From assembly GCA_008508345.1 (NCBI GenBank), contig QNGE01000123.1:358206-422205 (forward strand): a stretch of DNA of 64,000 nt, given 5' to 3'. The DNA comes from Paragonimus westermani. Taxonomy: Eukaryota; Platyhelminthes; Trematoda; Plagiorchiida; Troglotrematidae. Under the pieces are notes generated by a model, which was given only the letters and a program-made list of their open reading frames with translations, made no database searches and was not told the origin of the DNA. Positions 22,196-33,477 of this stretch are shown in pieces. The translations under genes and the position numbers were made by a program. Each line of letters begins with the position of its first letter. Positions within the stretch are counted from its first letter, which is position 1.

Positions 22196-24763
22196 CTATT
22201 GGTTGATTTTGTCGCAATTTAGCTTTGACCTGATGTCCGATTGGTTGTTCCCTGGAGTGTTTGGGCCGGAGTCTGATTGGCTGCTCTCTGTCGTTTGGGC
22301 TTGATGACGTTGACGTCTCCTCAAATCCTCGATTCGCATTGGTTCATAGATTTTGTCTAGTTCGATGTGTTTGTTTATTGAACCGGTTGATGAGTACCAC
22401 GCTTCGAGAAACTCTCTTGCATGTTTGGTATTGGCCTGGGTAAGGATTTCTGCGGTGTTCAAGTTGAAGGTGTGTCCAGTTTCATCCTCGTGGACGGAGA
22501 TCAGGGAAAGTTGATCGTGTCTCTTGATGGCCAGTTCGTGTTCATGTATTCGTGTTGATAATTTCCGTCCGGTTTGGCCGACGTATTGTTGTCTACAGTC
22601 ATTGCATTGGATTTTGTAAATGACGTTACTTCTGTCGGCGGGTTTGGATTGTTCTTTTGGTTTTGATAGTATCCTTCGTAATGTTGCTGTTGGCTTGTGC
22701 GCTAGGGTGATGCCGTGTGTTCTCAGTAGTCTTGCGGTCATTTCTGATATGGTTTTGATGTATGGTAGTGCAATTCGTTTTGTTGGTGGCTGAGCAGTGT
22801 TGGACTCTGTTTTTTGTAATAGACTCCGTCTGATGAAATTTCGTGGGTGTCCGTTGCGAAGAAATACTCGGTATAGGTAGTTTTCTTCCTTTCTCCGGAG
22901 CTCTGCGGTGCTGCAGTGTGTTTCAGCTCGTTTGAACAGGGTTCGAATGCAGCTTCTCTTATGGCAGACTGGGTGGTTGCTGCGAAAACTAAGGAGTTGG
23001 TCCGTGTGTGTTTCTTTCCGATAAACTGAGGTCTCCAGTGTTCCATCAGGTTTGCGGTTGATTAGTACATCTAGGAACGGTAGTTGGTTGTCGGTTTCCG
23101 TCTCCATCGTAAATTTAATATCGTTGAAAACGTTGTTCAGCAGTCTGTGTGTGTCCTCAATCATTGAGCGTTTGAGGATTACGAATGTATCGTCAACATA
23201 TCGTACCCAGAGTTTCGGTTTGATCTTTGGTAGCGCGATGTTCTCTAACCTCTGCATGACAGCCTCTGCGATAAATCCGGATATGGGCGAACCCATTGGA
23301 GTTCCTTTAAGTTGTTGGTAGATTTGGCCATTGAATTTGAAGTACGTCGACAAACATAGCTCCATGAGATTGCATATGCTCTCCGGTTTCAATGATTCAT
23401 TCGGTCGGGGATTTTCTTCTAACAGCTTTCGCAACGTCTCTTTGGCTAGGGTGAGGTCAATGGATGTGAAGAGTGCTGTGACATCGAACGAAATCATTGT
23501 TTCGTCTTCTTCTATCCTCACGTGTTTTAGTTTGTTCAAGAATTGTACAGCATTGCTGATGGAATGTTCTGATCCGTCGACGAGATATCGCAGCCGTTTG
23601 AATAGGTCTTTGGCCAAATTGTAGGTTGGTGTGCCCGGTAGAGATACAATTGGTCGTAGTGGGATACCATCTTTGTGTATTTTTGGTAGTCCGTAGAATT
23701 GAGCAGTGGTTGCATCTTTCGACTGCATTTTCCAACGCTCCTGTTTGCTTATCTCGTGCGAAGCCTCTAGCTGTTTTAGTGCGCTGTTGATTTTGTTGGC
23801 CAGTTTTTTGGTGAGATCAGCATTGAGTACGCGGTAGGTGGTTGTGTCGTTGAGCAGTTGTTTTGCTTTCTCTACGTAGTCTGCCTTGTCCATGATAACT
23901 GTCATCCGTCCCTTATCGGCTGGCAAAATGATGATGCTATCATCCTTTTTGAGGTTGTTCAAAGCTCGTTGTTCGCGTTGGGTAAGGTTATTAGATGGCC
24001 TAATGCGGGTCAATACTGGCACGATAGTTTGTCGGATTTGATGTTGTGCCTCTCCCGGCAAGACGTTAGATTTCATTATGTGTTCCAAGTTTGCCAAGTA
24101 TTCTTTGTTTGGTGCATCTTTCGTGTTAAAATTGAGTCCTTTTACAAGTACATCTTGCTCGTCGTTGGATAGTGGATGGTTTGATAGGTTTCTGATCCAC
24201 GTATAGTTGCTGGGGTTAGTATGCTTCTTCGACAGTCTTGAGAGCTTCTCTTCAAGGGCTATCCTCTTCTTATTCGCGGCTCTTGCTACTCGCTGTCCTA
24301 TTGCTGCCTCTAATTTCTGTAGCTGATGTTTGTCTATTATTTGTTTACAGTCTTCTCTTTTGGCTGTTATGATGTTCTCGTATTTCCGTAACCGGTTGTG
24401 GGCATCGGTTATTAACATACGTAACATCCGTCTTCCGTTTTGTCTTGCTATTTCCCAAGCTTGTGGATGATTGAGTGGTGGTCTGTAGTTGATACTTGGA
24501 GGGAGAATGTTTTGACGCAGGCATTCATGCAAGAAGAATAGTTGCTCACGTGTGGAAGCCCATCTGCATGCAAAGGTCTCCCAACAACGAGCTGCTTTTA
24601 GCGTTGTGCGCCCATGTAGGTTTCTGATGGTTGGGAACAGCGGTGGTGCTGTTGTTTGTAGCTCGGGTTGATGGTTTTGGTATTGATATGTTCGCCGAGC
24701 TTGGCATTTAGGTTGCAGTGTCCATCTTGCTAGGTTGTTTCTGAGAACACTGGTGACCATCAC
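22196..24763 (-). CDS. Penelope-like RT with GIY-YIG endonuclease
   Basis: Uninterrupted 855-codon ORF. The first ~45 residues overlap the upstream terminal repeat, so the true start is probably an internal Met or lies further in. A basic N-terminal region is followed at about residue 280 by PADKGRMTVIMDK. The RT core then shows SFDVTALFTSIDL (motif A, about 430), GTPMGSPISGFIAE (about 490) and YVDDTFVI (catalytic, about 521). The C-terminal part from about 712 has VIYKIQCNDC and QYVGQTGRK (the GIY and YVG halves), a conserved Arg in RIHEHE and a candidate catalytic Glu in LEAWYSSTGS. The product copies its RNA at a nicked site. Intactness suggests a fairly recent copy. Confidence 0.93.
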   Translation of the reverse strand: MMVTSVLRNNLARWTLQPKCQARRTYQYQNHQPELQTTAPPLFPTIRNLHGRTTLKAARCWETFACRWASTREQLFFLHECLRQNILPPSINYRPPLNHPQAWEIARQNGRRMLRMLITDAHNRLRKYENIITAKREDCKQIIDKHQLQKLEAAIGQRVARAANKKRIALEEKLSRLSKKHTNPSNYTWIRNLSNHPLSNDEQDVLVKGLNFNTKDAPNKEYLANLEHIMKSNVLPGEAQHQIRQTIVPVLTRIRPSNNLTQREQRALNNLKKDDSIIILPADKGRMTVIMDKADYVEKAKQLLNDTTTYRVLNADLTKKLANKINSALKQLEASHEISKQERWKMQSKDATTAQFYGLPKIHKDGIPLRPIVSLPGTPTYNLAKDLFKRLRYLVDGSEHSISNAVQFLNKLKHVRIEEDETMISFDVTALFTSIDLTLAKETLRKLLEENPRPNESLKPESICNLMELCLSTYFKFNGQIYQQLKGTPMGSPISGFIAEAVMQRLENIALPKIKPKLWVRYVDDTFVILKRSMIEDTHRLLNNVFNDIKFTMETETDNQLPFLDVLINRKPDGTLETSVYRKETHTDQLLSFRSNHPVCHKRSCIRTLFKRAETHCSTAELRRKEENYLYRVFLRNGHPRNFIRRSLLQKTESNTAQPPTKRIALPYIKTISEMTARLLRTHGITLAHKPTATLRRILSKPKEQSKPADRSNVIYKIQCNDCRQQYVGQTGRKLSTRIHEHELAIKRHDQLSLISVHEDETGHTFNLNTAEILTQANTKHAREFLEAWYSSTGSINKHIELDKIYEPMRIEDLRRRQRHQAQTTESSQSDSGPNTPGNNQSDIRSKLNCDKINQ
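24627..24717 (-). repeat. 5' terminal repeat (pseudo-LTR) of the Penelope-like element
   Basis: Direct repeat of 21935-22022. Homology begins (minus strand) with TGCAACCTAAATGCC. Upstream of it, the sequence is unrelated to the 3' copy. The ORF reads through this repeat (codons about 17-45, reading CQARRTYQYQNHQPELQ). Confidence 0.8.
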
Positions 24764-25663
24764 AAAGGGGTGACGAGACGTGTCAAGGATAGCGGAATTT
24801 TATAATTCCCAGGACTGAATGACAGTGTGCCCTGATTATACAAGGAGTGAATCTGTAGCTCTACCAACCAGATTAATCAACCTGTTTGAAACTTCCCGCG
24901 GCCTTAAACTCACGGGGATTCAAGAAAGTGAACTTTTCTGCATGAGTTATTGTCTGATCTAACGTTGGTCCAGTAAACAGAAGTCGGAACGGTTGTTACA
25001 CTGGATTTTTGAAACCAACAATGTTCCAAGATTATCTACCATAAACTCCATGGGGTTTACAACATTTGGTGTTGAACTTATTGGCGTTGTAAGCCAACAA
25101 ATTCGCTTCACGCCAGTGATAGAAAATCTGATTAGGTGAACATTTCCCGAGAGTTGTACAGACCCCAATGGAGAGCCTGAGTTTTGTTTACGATTAGACT
25201 TGACGGGACAACTTACAGTTCAGTGTAAAAAAAATTGTGGAATCGCGCTTACCAACCATCAGAAGTACACTGGTGACCAACGTAGTGTAACCAACCTACT
25301 CTTCTTGCACGTTAACCAGTTCTAGGTTCCTCAGTAGATCGCCTTTTTAATACTTTCCTACAAAGCATACGGTCGTAGTTATTACAAACACAAACCACGT
25401 TAAACCACTCCGGGATATTTTGAGAAGACTCCCCGAAATGCTCGCTTTCGAATGTAGAACATACCTGGGAAAAAACTTACTGGCTACTTGTCTGTGTTGT
25501 AAGAATTATCACAAATGCTGAGTGATTTTTAGATGAGTAATGAGGCGAAAAATAATACTCTAACAAGAGTTTCTATTTAAAGCAGGTCGTTTTTTAATTC
25601 GCCGCAGCAGTGGAGACGCGACCTAATCCTTTCCAATCTCAGGTCTTCTCTTAGCACACTTAC

Positions 25664-25752
25664 TTTTGAAATATATAAAACCGAACGCCTACGGAGTAAT
25701 CTTCCGAAAATATAGAGGGAAGTGGATCGGCTACCGCAGATATCGTGCTTAT
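25664..25752 (-). CDS. candidate exon, unknown product
   Basis: The segment between acceptor cacaactacag and perfect donor TCAAAA|gtaagt gives 29 codons, including KHDICGSRSTSLYIFGRLLR. It ends in phase 0. There are no neighbours to test joining. Confidence 0.22.
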
Positions 25753-26812
25753 CTGTAGTTGTGATTTGCACAGCTTGTGAGGCATTGATAAGTTTAGTCA
25801 TACAAGTTTTTAAAAGCCGTACTTATTCTCACATGACTGGGGGCATCCGTTTCCGGCTCAGTTTGTCACAGTGAATGAAACCAAAAGAAGTCCATGCATT
25901 AAATTTACCACCAGTGTCTTACATTGCTCCGCTTGCGGTTTCATTCGCGGACCCACGTCAACCGAAGACTCTAAGGAGTAGAACCAGGAGACTTGTTGGT
26001 GGAGAACTTTGTGGTTCAGCCTGTCATTGTAATTTAGCCAGATGATGTGCTTTGTAGGACAGTGAAATTCCTATATCTGGTGGAAATTTAGAGAGACTCC
26101 TTGGCTCATAGCGGATACATGAAAGATGACTCATACTAAGTGTTTTCTGACCGTTCCACCGATCCACTTTGAAGGGTCACCATTTATGTACCATTGTCTT
26201 CCTCAATCTTCAATCTACTTGCATTCAGATTTTCATACACATACGTAAACATATATACATATATACATAACACCCGAGACGTTTATGGGAGAAGTACGAA
26301 AAAACGTTCTTCTACAAACCAGTGAGCACAGTGAACTAGACAACAGGATTGGGTATAAAATTAGGAAGTTTGGCAGTTAACTTTTTATCACGTGATTTTC
26401 CTAAAACTATTAGGAAAATACATAGAATGTTTGCCTCGTAGCATGAAGTACCGTTCTGGGCGTGGACACTACCTGGTTAAAGCTTACGAGTACCATACTG
26501 TGGTCACAACGAAGATATTTTTTAAACCAGGCCTCTAAAGACATGAAGCTTTAACACTCAAGGTCATAACCAGTAGAAACAGATAATGGTGGCGAGCATA
26601 TTCAACCAAACAAGGAGACGAATTCAAGTCAATGCGCTATAAGAATTCTTTTGAGAACTACTATCTCTAGCTCTATGTTCGCACGATATCACTTCTTCTG
26701 TTTAATCGTTATTACATATAGTCTTGTCACAGTATAGCTTATGGTCACATCTCTTGTGCAAGATTGGTGAAAGAACATCATCGAGATGGCTTTCTGTTTT
26801 TCTTATTTCCAG

Positions 26813-26832
26813 TGAGCTTGTCGAGATTGACA
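26813..26832 (+). CDS. candidate 20-nt micro-exon
   Basis: An almost ideal acceptor (ctgtttttcttatttccag) and ideal donor (GACA|gtaagt) enclose only 20 nt. Micro-exons are common in parasitic flatworm genes, but the length is not a multiple of three and no flanking exon was identified. Confidence 0.2.
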
Positions 26833-27239
26833 GTAAGTGTGTAACCGGTACAAAATGTTCACTAAGTAAGGACTGTTTGCTTAGAGTCACAATTTGGACA
26901 AAAAGACCACAAAGCAGCAATCGAGTTTGCTTTTCTATTCACAGTCAGACGTCTCCACAGCCTACAAACGAGTTCTGCACTTTCACCGGATAAGTCCTAC
27001 ATGGAGAGAATAATCCGTTGCATACGCGTTCTGCTCATAGATGATCGCGTTTAGCATTTGCTTCCTTAAAGAAATTGATTTAAAGGATGATTACCCCCAT
27101 CAAAAAAACTGTTTGCCAAATTCTCACAGCAAGTCGAAGGAAGTGTTTTTTCTACCCAGTCAATGAATATCGAACGTGAATAAACCCGCTAAGCAGATTT
27201 AAGATATCAGATATGGTTTTCCTTTAGTTCAACCGTCAG

Positions 27240-27803
27240 AACCACCTTCCCCAGAGCAAAAAGAAGACATGTGTTACGGTATGTTAACATTTCGTTTACA
27301 CTCGTCAGTCAAAAACGCAAAACAATCCAATTATGTACATCACACACATAGGGACAAACAGTGTCTAGACATGTCTAACAGCACACTAGATTTTTGTAAT
27401 CACGACCATGGCAACCTGACAGGTTGCCCCAGCTACTTTTGTGTACATAACGTCGGCTGGTAGTTTTAAATAACCGACGTCCCGCAGAAAGACAATAGCT
27501 TTGGGTTTTGATTGCGCAACAGTATCCTGAATGAGTTTAATGGCTCAAACTGATGACTTGTTTTCATGAGGTGTTTAATAGTCGACGACGTTGGATTTCG
27601 AACAGTCAGACTGAGACGACCTACCAGGTTGCCATGGTCCTGATTACATGAAACTTGATGGGCTGTTAGACGTGTCTAAACATTGTTTGTCGTTATCTGT
27701 GTGATGTACATAAATGGCACGTTTTACGTTTGTGACTGACTAGTACAAACAAAATGTTGACGTGCCGCAACACGCGTCTTCTATCTGCTCTGATGAAGTG
27801 GTT
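27240..27803. repeat. large imperfect inverted repeat (fold-back structure)
   Basis: The left arm 27240-27475 matches the reverse complement of the right arm 27570-27803 at roughly 80% by eye. Shared blocks include tatgtacatcacaca, gaccatggcaacctg and taacgtcg-like pieces, with a ~95-bp centre. Within the left arm, 27410-27428 (ggcaacctgacaggttgcc) is itself a palindrome. Many differences between arms are transitions. No ORF or target duplication was identified. It could be a fold-back transposon or an inverted duplication of an unknown repeat. Confidence 0.75.
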
Positions 27804-28211
27804 AGAGAGAACTCCGTGTTTCAGATTTTTCAAACTTTAGAAACATAGCAGATAAAGTGAACTTATGTTCTGTTTTTCACTTTCTCTGATAACCTAGTTT
27901 TGTATGTTGCAGTCGCAGTATGTTTTATGGTGAATTGGCTCGGTGGAGCACGGCAGTGAGGTTGAGTATCACATAGTTGACGTTTCGGAGCCCCAACCCG
28001 GTTACATACCCCAACGATGCGCATGTCCCTGTTTGCAAATGATTACGCGCTGTTAAAACATGATTAAGTAAAAATACACCCGCTGATCGTGGCTTTCGTA
28101 ATCGCAGCATCCAAGTTTGGGCTGCATATCAACACAGGTAGGACATTTTACTTTCCTTTCTCTTTCTCCGGGCGGAGAGGCTGTTCCTGCACGTGCGCTT
28201 GAAATTCTCAT

Positions 28212-28612
28212 TAATGGAGGAATGTCGAAAGCTACGCAAACTTCTGCTAGTTGGGTAGCAACCCGTCTACAGATTTGCTCTCAGACCGCAAATTACGAGC
28301 TTGTGTGGCAAAGGCTCGTGTTGCCTACGGACATCTTGAAGGGCGTGCCTGAAAAATCACAGCCTGAAGATGGCCATTACCACTCAGTGGTACTGCTTAT
28401 ACTGCTGTATGGTAATGAAACTTTGACATTGTGTCAGCGGAACGTGCGCTATCTATGATGTTTCCATTTGCAGTGCCTGAGGCGCGCCATGGGTATTCGG
28501 TGGTCAGACAGGGTTCCGAACACTGAGGTACTCCGGCGAGTCGACATGGACGGAATGGAAGCCATACTTATGTTGAACCCGCTTCGTTTGTTAGATCACA
28601 TCTGTCAGATGG
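28212..28612 (+). pseudogene. LINE (non-LTR) reverse transcriptase C-terminal relic
   Basis: Translation gives family landmarks after the RT core: LGSNPSTDLLSDRK then KARVAYGHL (frame 0) correspond to the F-x-Y-L-G-S ... K-A-R-x-A-F block. After one frameshift, HSVVLLILLYGNETLTL corresponds to S-V-L-L-Y-G-x-E-T-W. After an in-frame stop at 28456, CLRRAMGIRWSDRVPNTEVL matches C-L-R-x-I-x-x-I-x-W-x-D-R-V-S-N-x-E-V. At least two stops and one frameshift make it dead. RTE versus CR1-like assignment is unresolved. Confidence 0.78.
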
Positions 28613-31600
28613 GCAGCTGCTGTACGGGAAGGTGAAATCAAGTAAGCACAATCCTCGTGGTCCAGAGTGGAGATACTAGGATGTTATCCGGGTAAGTTTT
28701 CCGCGTTGTAACACTGAGTTCGGTACGTTGGGAAGAGCTAGCGCTGAATCGGACAGTTTAGAGAAATGTGATCAAGACGGGCTTCCACAAGTTCAGTGAG
28801 TATTTACTGAACGATCGTGAAATGAAGCGCGCGGTTTGTAAAGGAGTCATCGGTACCGTACTTCGTGATGACATGACCATGAGACGTTGCGATGTGTGTA
28901 GCTACTAATTCGCCGACCGTCTGTTTTTCCTAAGTCATCAACGTACTTGTATTACACCGTCGGCCATGAGACAGCAAGAGCCTAAGGCTCAAGTAGGTTA
29001 TATTTGTTTTAATACTGTGAATATGCCCCGTTTTGTCATGAGAAGAAATGCGTAGCAAACAAGCTCGTTTTCGGTGTTTCATCATCAGGCTAAATACTAC
29101 ACATTTATATGGGTTAGATGGGGGTGGTAGATAACATATCACCGTAGCGAAAGGTGTCAGTCAACAGTTTTTGTCTGGTTTGAGTCATGAGACTTGGTTA
29201 CGTAACATTGGCCACGTGATTTGTACGAAGTCTGCGAGCGATGCGTCACATCTACGCAGTCATTCTATCCTGGGTTTGCATACACGGCCATGGAAGATTC
29301 AACGTTTTGATTAGTCGTTTTTGAGCGCACAATGGTGGTGAGTATAGGCGAATTGCGATGGCCTCTGCAAATGAAAGTATACGACCTTTGACCTGTTTTG
29401 ATTGTATTGTTTTGTTTAACTCTACTTGTATCGACCAACGATCACCGCCTTTTGGCAACTTACTAGCCCCCCTTCTCATACACCTGGGCCACTATGGTCT
29501 TTTACCCTTCCCGTTCTTCGGATATGTTGGTATACTGTATGATGAATACGTTGTATGCTTTTCGGTCCAAGCTGGAACTTTTTTCCTCTTTAGACTGCAC
29601 TAATATGTACTCCAATGCTGCACCATCTCATGCATTACATTTCCAATGGGGTCATTTCTAGTTTTGTCTTTACCACTTTAGTGTTTCCTCGTTTATTTTC
29701 AGAGAGGTGGGGGTTAAAGTTTTGTTCTGGCCTAACAACTGGCTAATCAGTAGTGGCCGGCTAGACACAAAGACCACACTCACATGCCTCCTGGTCTTAT
29801 TCCTTCAGATTTACACCAAATACGCGCTGCTTGAGTGGAAACACACGTGGTTCAGCACAAGCTGTTTGTGGTGATAATTAAGCGCAGATGTCCTCTGGCT
29901 TTGGTCACACTGAGAGGCTATTCCCCAACAAATGCCGTCAATCATGTTTCCTAGTCTGTTGTTGAAATGCTTTCAGATAATCAGCCATCTAATCATTTTT
30001 CATGTTTCTGTTCTCTCCCACACTGATGTAACTACTACTTCTCAGAACCTTTGCACTATACAGCCCGTTGAGTTGTGTTTGATAACTCATGTAATACAGT
30101 TAGACTAAGGCAGTTTCTCGGAATTACATTCCCTCTACTTTACTTCCACATTCTATTCTTAGACAACCGCTACCCACCGACAGAGTGGGACATCAAATGT
30201 TTGTTGCTGCGCCGTGTTTTATGCATAATTTATCTTTATACAGTCATGAAAACACCCTGCAAAGTAACTTCATAGCTTGCAGCATACACAGAATCTCTGT
30301 GTCACATCCGTCCGTGTTTATGATAGCAGCGCACTGCTGCTCAACTGGAATCTAAGTTATTAACAGACTGAAAGTCAATGTTTTATTGCGTTTTTTTCTG
30401 ATCATTGAGAACATTAGTTGAGAAAATTAGTTAAGAAGGCACAATTCTGTCCTCGGGATTGTTGAAAAAGAATCTAACAAAAGCCAGCTTGTGAATTTTT
30501 GAGATCATGGCATTACTTGAAAATTCTCCACTCTCCCTTTATTTACGTGTGTATTCACTTCATCGACAGCTCTTTGATGCTTGTGATTCACCTGATGATA
30601 TGCTGGAATGTACCTTGATGATACCTGCGTTTAAATACCACATGTCTATGCATGTCCTCTGTCATTCGCATTCGGTAGGCAAGTGATTCGGAACCACGTG
30701 ACTGATAATCAACCGTTTACGTACATCTATGAAAGAAGGTATTCCAAACATTCTTGATCACTTTTCGAATCACGTGATGCTCGCGTAAGCCTAGAAATTC
30801 GAAAAGTATGTGTTATTCACGTTAGAACACTTTTACGCTGGGTTCACTTTCGTTACCAAACACGATCCTTTTATCCTAGTCAAGGTGAATCCTAGCTGTC
30901 CCGCGGAAAAAAGTTATTCATTCGGTATTTTCATGCATACAAAATTTAGGACTAAGCAAGAACAAACAAGTGTACACTTCCCAAAGCGTTGTAGACGCTA
31001 TCACAGAAACACTGAGTGTACAGCACTGTGATTAATCTGAGTCACTATCGGCAATCTCCGCAATGAAATCTGTTGTGGCGCTAGTGTTTGCCAAAAACAC
31101 TTCCCCTTCCCCTTTTGAATATGCTCTCTTTAGTAGCAAGTGATGAACAATAAGAAGACGCTGTAAATGTGGTGTTGAACCATATTCGTGGATTGTTCTT
31201 CAGATCTTTGTCTGTCACTGAACGAAAAACTAAGGACGATTCCAATTAGCTGGCGAATTGTGTTTTGAACTGTTGCGATCATCGTGCTTAGTGTGTTAAT
31301 TTGGGACTGTAGAAACCTGAAAAATGTAAGCGAGGGTGATAACACAATACTCATGTTAGCAAACATAGTTGACATGCGATGTCTAGTTGCTACACTGGTA
31401 TACTACCTGAACTCCCCTAATTAAAATTACGTCTCGGATTGAGTCGAACCCATGGCTGAGTAGCTTCAACGCAATAGAAATAGAATTCCGGAAGTTGTGG
31501 ATACAGTCACACACAAACGCTCTGATAGGTTCAAATATATATAGTAAAGGTCTGAGAAACCTAATGTGATGGCTTGTCAATCACATTGCGTTTTTCAAGT

Positions 31601-32569
31601 ACTTCGTCTGTAGAGGGCGTTCCTTGTTGACATTTGCTAGTGTAGTGGTATCAGGTGAAGAAAGTCCTGATTAACGATGTAGCCTAACCGTTTCGGTCGG
31701 TGGATACATGACATTAACGTGTTTTTTATTACAAATATTTGTTTAAAAATCAAACACCGTCATAACGAGCCACAACACAAAGAGTAAGAGCTTCAGCTCG
31801 TAACCCAACCGTTACCGGTTTGAAGTCGCTTCAGGCTATATCTAACTGAATGGTGAAAACAGTAGATACACAGGTAATATTGGAGCACCTGATTGACGAC
31901 ATTTTTAAACATTGTGGTAGAAGTGATTACCAAAAGTTAATCGGTTTGTTTGAATGGAAATCTGGATTTATTGTTTATAGGAAGTTACCGGCGAACTTTT
32001 GTATAAATCTGTAAATATCGAAACTGACCTACCTTTACGTTAAGTGTAGCTCTACAGAAAATTATTAATTTTTTTTAATCGATCTCAAAATCTCTGACTG
32101 AAAATTGATCGATAGATGTAGGCTTAAATTATTTTCAAGTTGCCCATCACTCACATTTGATCGCAGCGTTCGCATTCAGATAGACTATATTATTTTTCTA
32201 AGATGGGTACGATTTCTCAAGCAGTATAAGTCATACAATGATAACTACATTTGTCTTACAAGTACAGAACGAAAGCTTGAATCAAGAGTTGGATACAAAC
32301 GTAAGTAACAAAGAAAAATGACATTGAAAATAGTTCTCTTTTTCTAGGTAGGGTTTTAATAGTTTAGCGGAATACGTAAATTAGACAAAAAAAGAAAATA
32401 ACAGTTACAATTTTAACATACCACCCGTCGTGTCCTAGCGTCATATGTACATAATCGAATTGTACAGCGTATACACAACGCTTTTGTGGCATCATGTGAC
32501 AAAAAGCGCTGATTTCTGTGGGCCGCATTCATAAACACTAAAGTGAAGTCTAACGATTAATAGATTGAA
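28613..32569. other. no firm gene; possible repeat debris
   Basis: 28900-29480 carries moderately GC-richer sequence with competing ORFs on both strands and may be repeat-derived. A B-box-like gggttcgactc lies on the minus strand near 31445 without a convincing A box. The rest is AT-rich with no recognisable gene. Confidence 0.35.
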
Positions 32570-32695
32570 GAACCATCAGTGAAAATGTCTGATGCTCGAA
32601 ATGTTTCAAGTTTAAGCAATGGAATTATCTCATAAACGAAGTCTACTATTGTTTCCTTTTTATATCTGGTAGTTGGGTCAGAGGAGCACACAGTG

Positions 32696-32790
32696 GGCTT
32701 CGACTGGATTCGATCCAGTGAAAAAAACCACTCACCTGAACGGGGCTTGTGCCTTAACTTCTGAGCTACCAAGTCACTTTAGGAGCTACA
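32696..32790 (-). repeat. tRNA-derived SINE-like promoter region
   Basis: On the minus strand, A-box-like tggtagctcagaagttaagg (32771-32752) is followed after about 35 nt by the B-box ggatcgaatcc (32716-32706), inside a tRNA-like arm (cactggatcgaatccagt). This is pol III internal-promoter architecture. A body may continue down to about 32570; no tail or target duplication was identified. Confidence 0.55.
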
Positions 32791-33477
32791 AAATTCCACA
32801 TTCAAACTCAGTCATCAAACCAATCTACTCATTCATCTAGAATTCATCGAGTTATCCAGGATATTGACTGCCCAGGCAGGATTCCTCAAACATTTCACAC
32901 TGGAATCCATCCACGCCACTGCTGGGCATTAGAACTCTATTCGCAACTATTATGGCCAACTGGACAATTTGAGAGGAACACAACTGAGAAATCCTGCTCC
33001 GAGAGTAAATTCCCTGTATCACATGGTGGATTCTATATAACACAATGAGTTCATTAGGTAACTGAGTTCAAATAAGGAAGAGTTGGGCCTCCGGCAGGAT
33101 TACGTAGCTTACGTTGAAGAGCATTTGCTGAATTTCGGCACGTCATATGTGCAGCTGCTCTGAATCCAGCCAAAGTCCAGAATTTCTGCGAATGAGTCTT
33201 CTGTATACTATCTATCTAACACACTACTTATAAGTTAAACGCTAATTAGAAGTCAACTCAGCTTTGAGAGAAATTGCTACAAATATCTGTATTAGAGCAT
33301 CCTTTCCGAATCAATAAAACTACAGCATTTTTGTCAGGATGTGTTGTGTGACGAACGTGATGAATGATTGTTAGCCTGTACCATCGGAATGTTGAAATTG
33401 CACCCTACGTTTTCTGTTTGTCGCTCCACGCCACCACGGTTAATAGTGATTACACCGCATCCTAACTTCGATTTCAG
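32791..33477. other. no supported gene
   Basis: Contains sequence with repeat-like texture (32800-33060) but no second copy in the window and no coding signal. Confidence 0.35.

Larger units (their letters stand above)
21893..24717 (-). mobile_element. Penelope-like retroelement
   Basis: The element runs on the minus strand. Its 3' end (gtaataaccacctc, plus-strand view from 21893; boundary uncertain by 2-3 nt) is defined by comparison with the miniature copy at 12481-12579. The 5' end is defined by the end of terminal-repeat homology at 24717. It contains one long RT/GIY-YIG ORF, a terminal repeat at each end and a hammerhead-like motif. I found no matching target duplication at the two outer boundaries, so the 5' end may be truncated or the true boundary may lie elsewhere. 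Confidence 0.85.
24764..27239. other. no firm gene; two weak exon candidates
   Basis: A minus open stretch at 24959-25168 (NVVNPMEFMVDNLGTLLVSK) has no clear donor. Better candidates at 25664-25752 and 26813-26832 are listed separately. Short TA/CA-rich simple sequence lies at about 26240-26270. Confidence 0.35.

Noticed and set aside
22738..24172. Several 89-104 codon ORFs inside the Penelope region on both strands
   Set aside because: Out-of-frame or antisense shadows of the 855-codon RT/GIY-YIG ORF.
24718..24800. Target-site duplication for the large Penelope element
   Set aside because: I compared the flank left of 21893 (ggagcgtttcac) with the flank right of 24717 (gtgtccatcttg) and found no matching duplication.
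31425..31470. B-box-like gggttcgactc suggesting a tRNA or SINE on the minus strand
   Set aside because: No A box or foldable tRNA arms at proper spacing.
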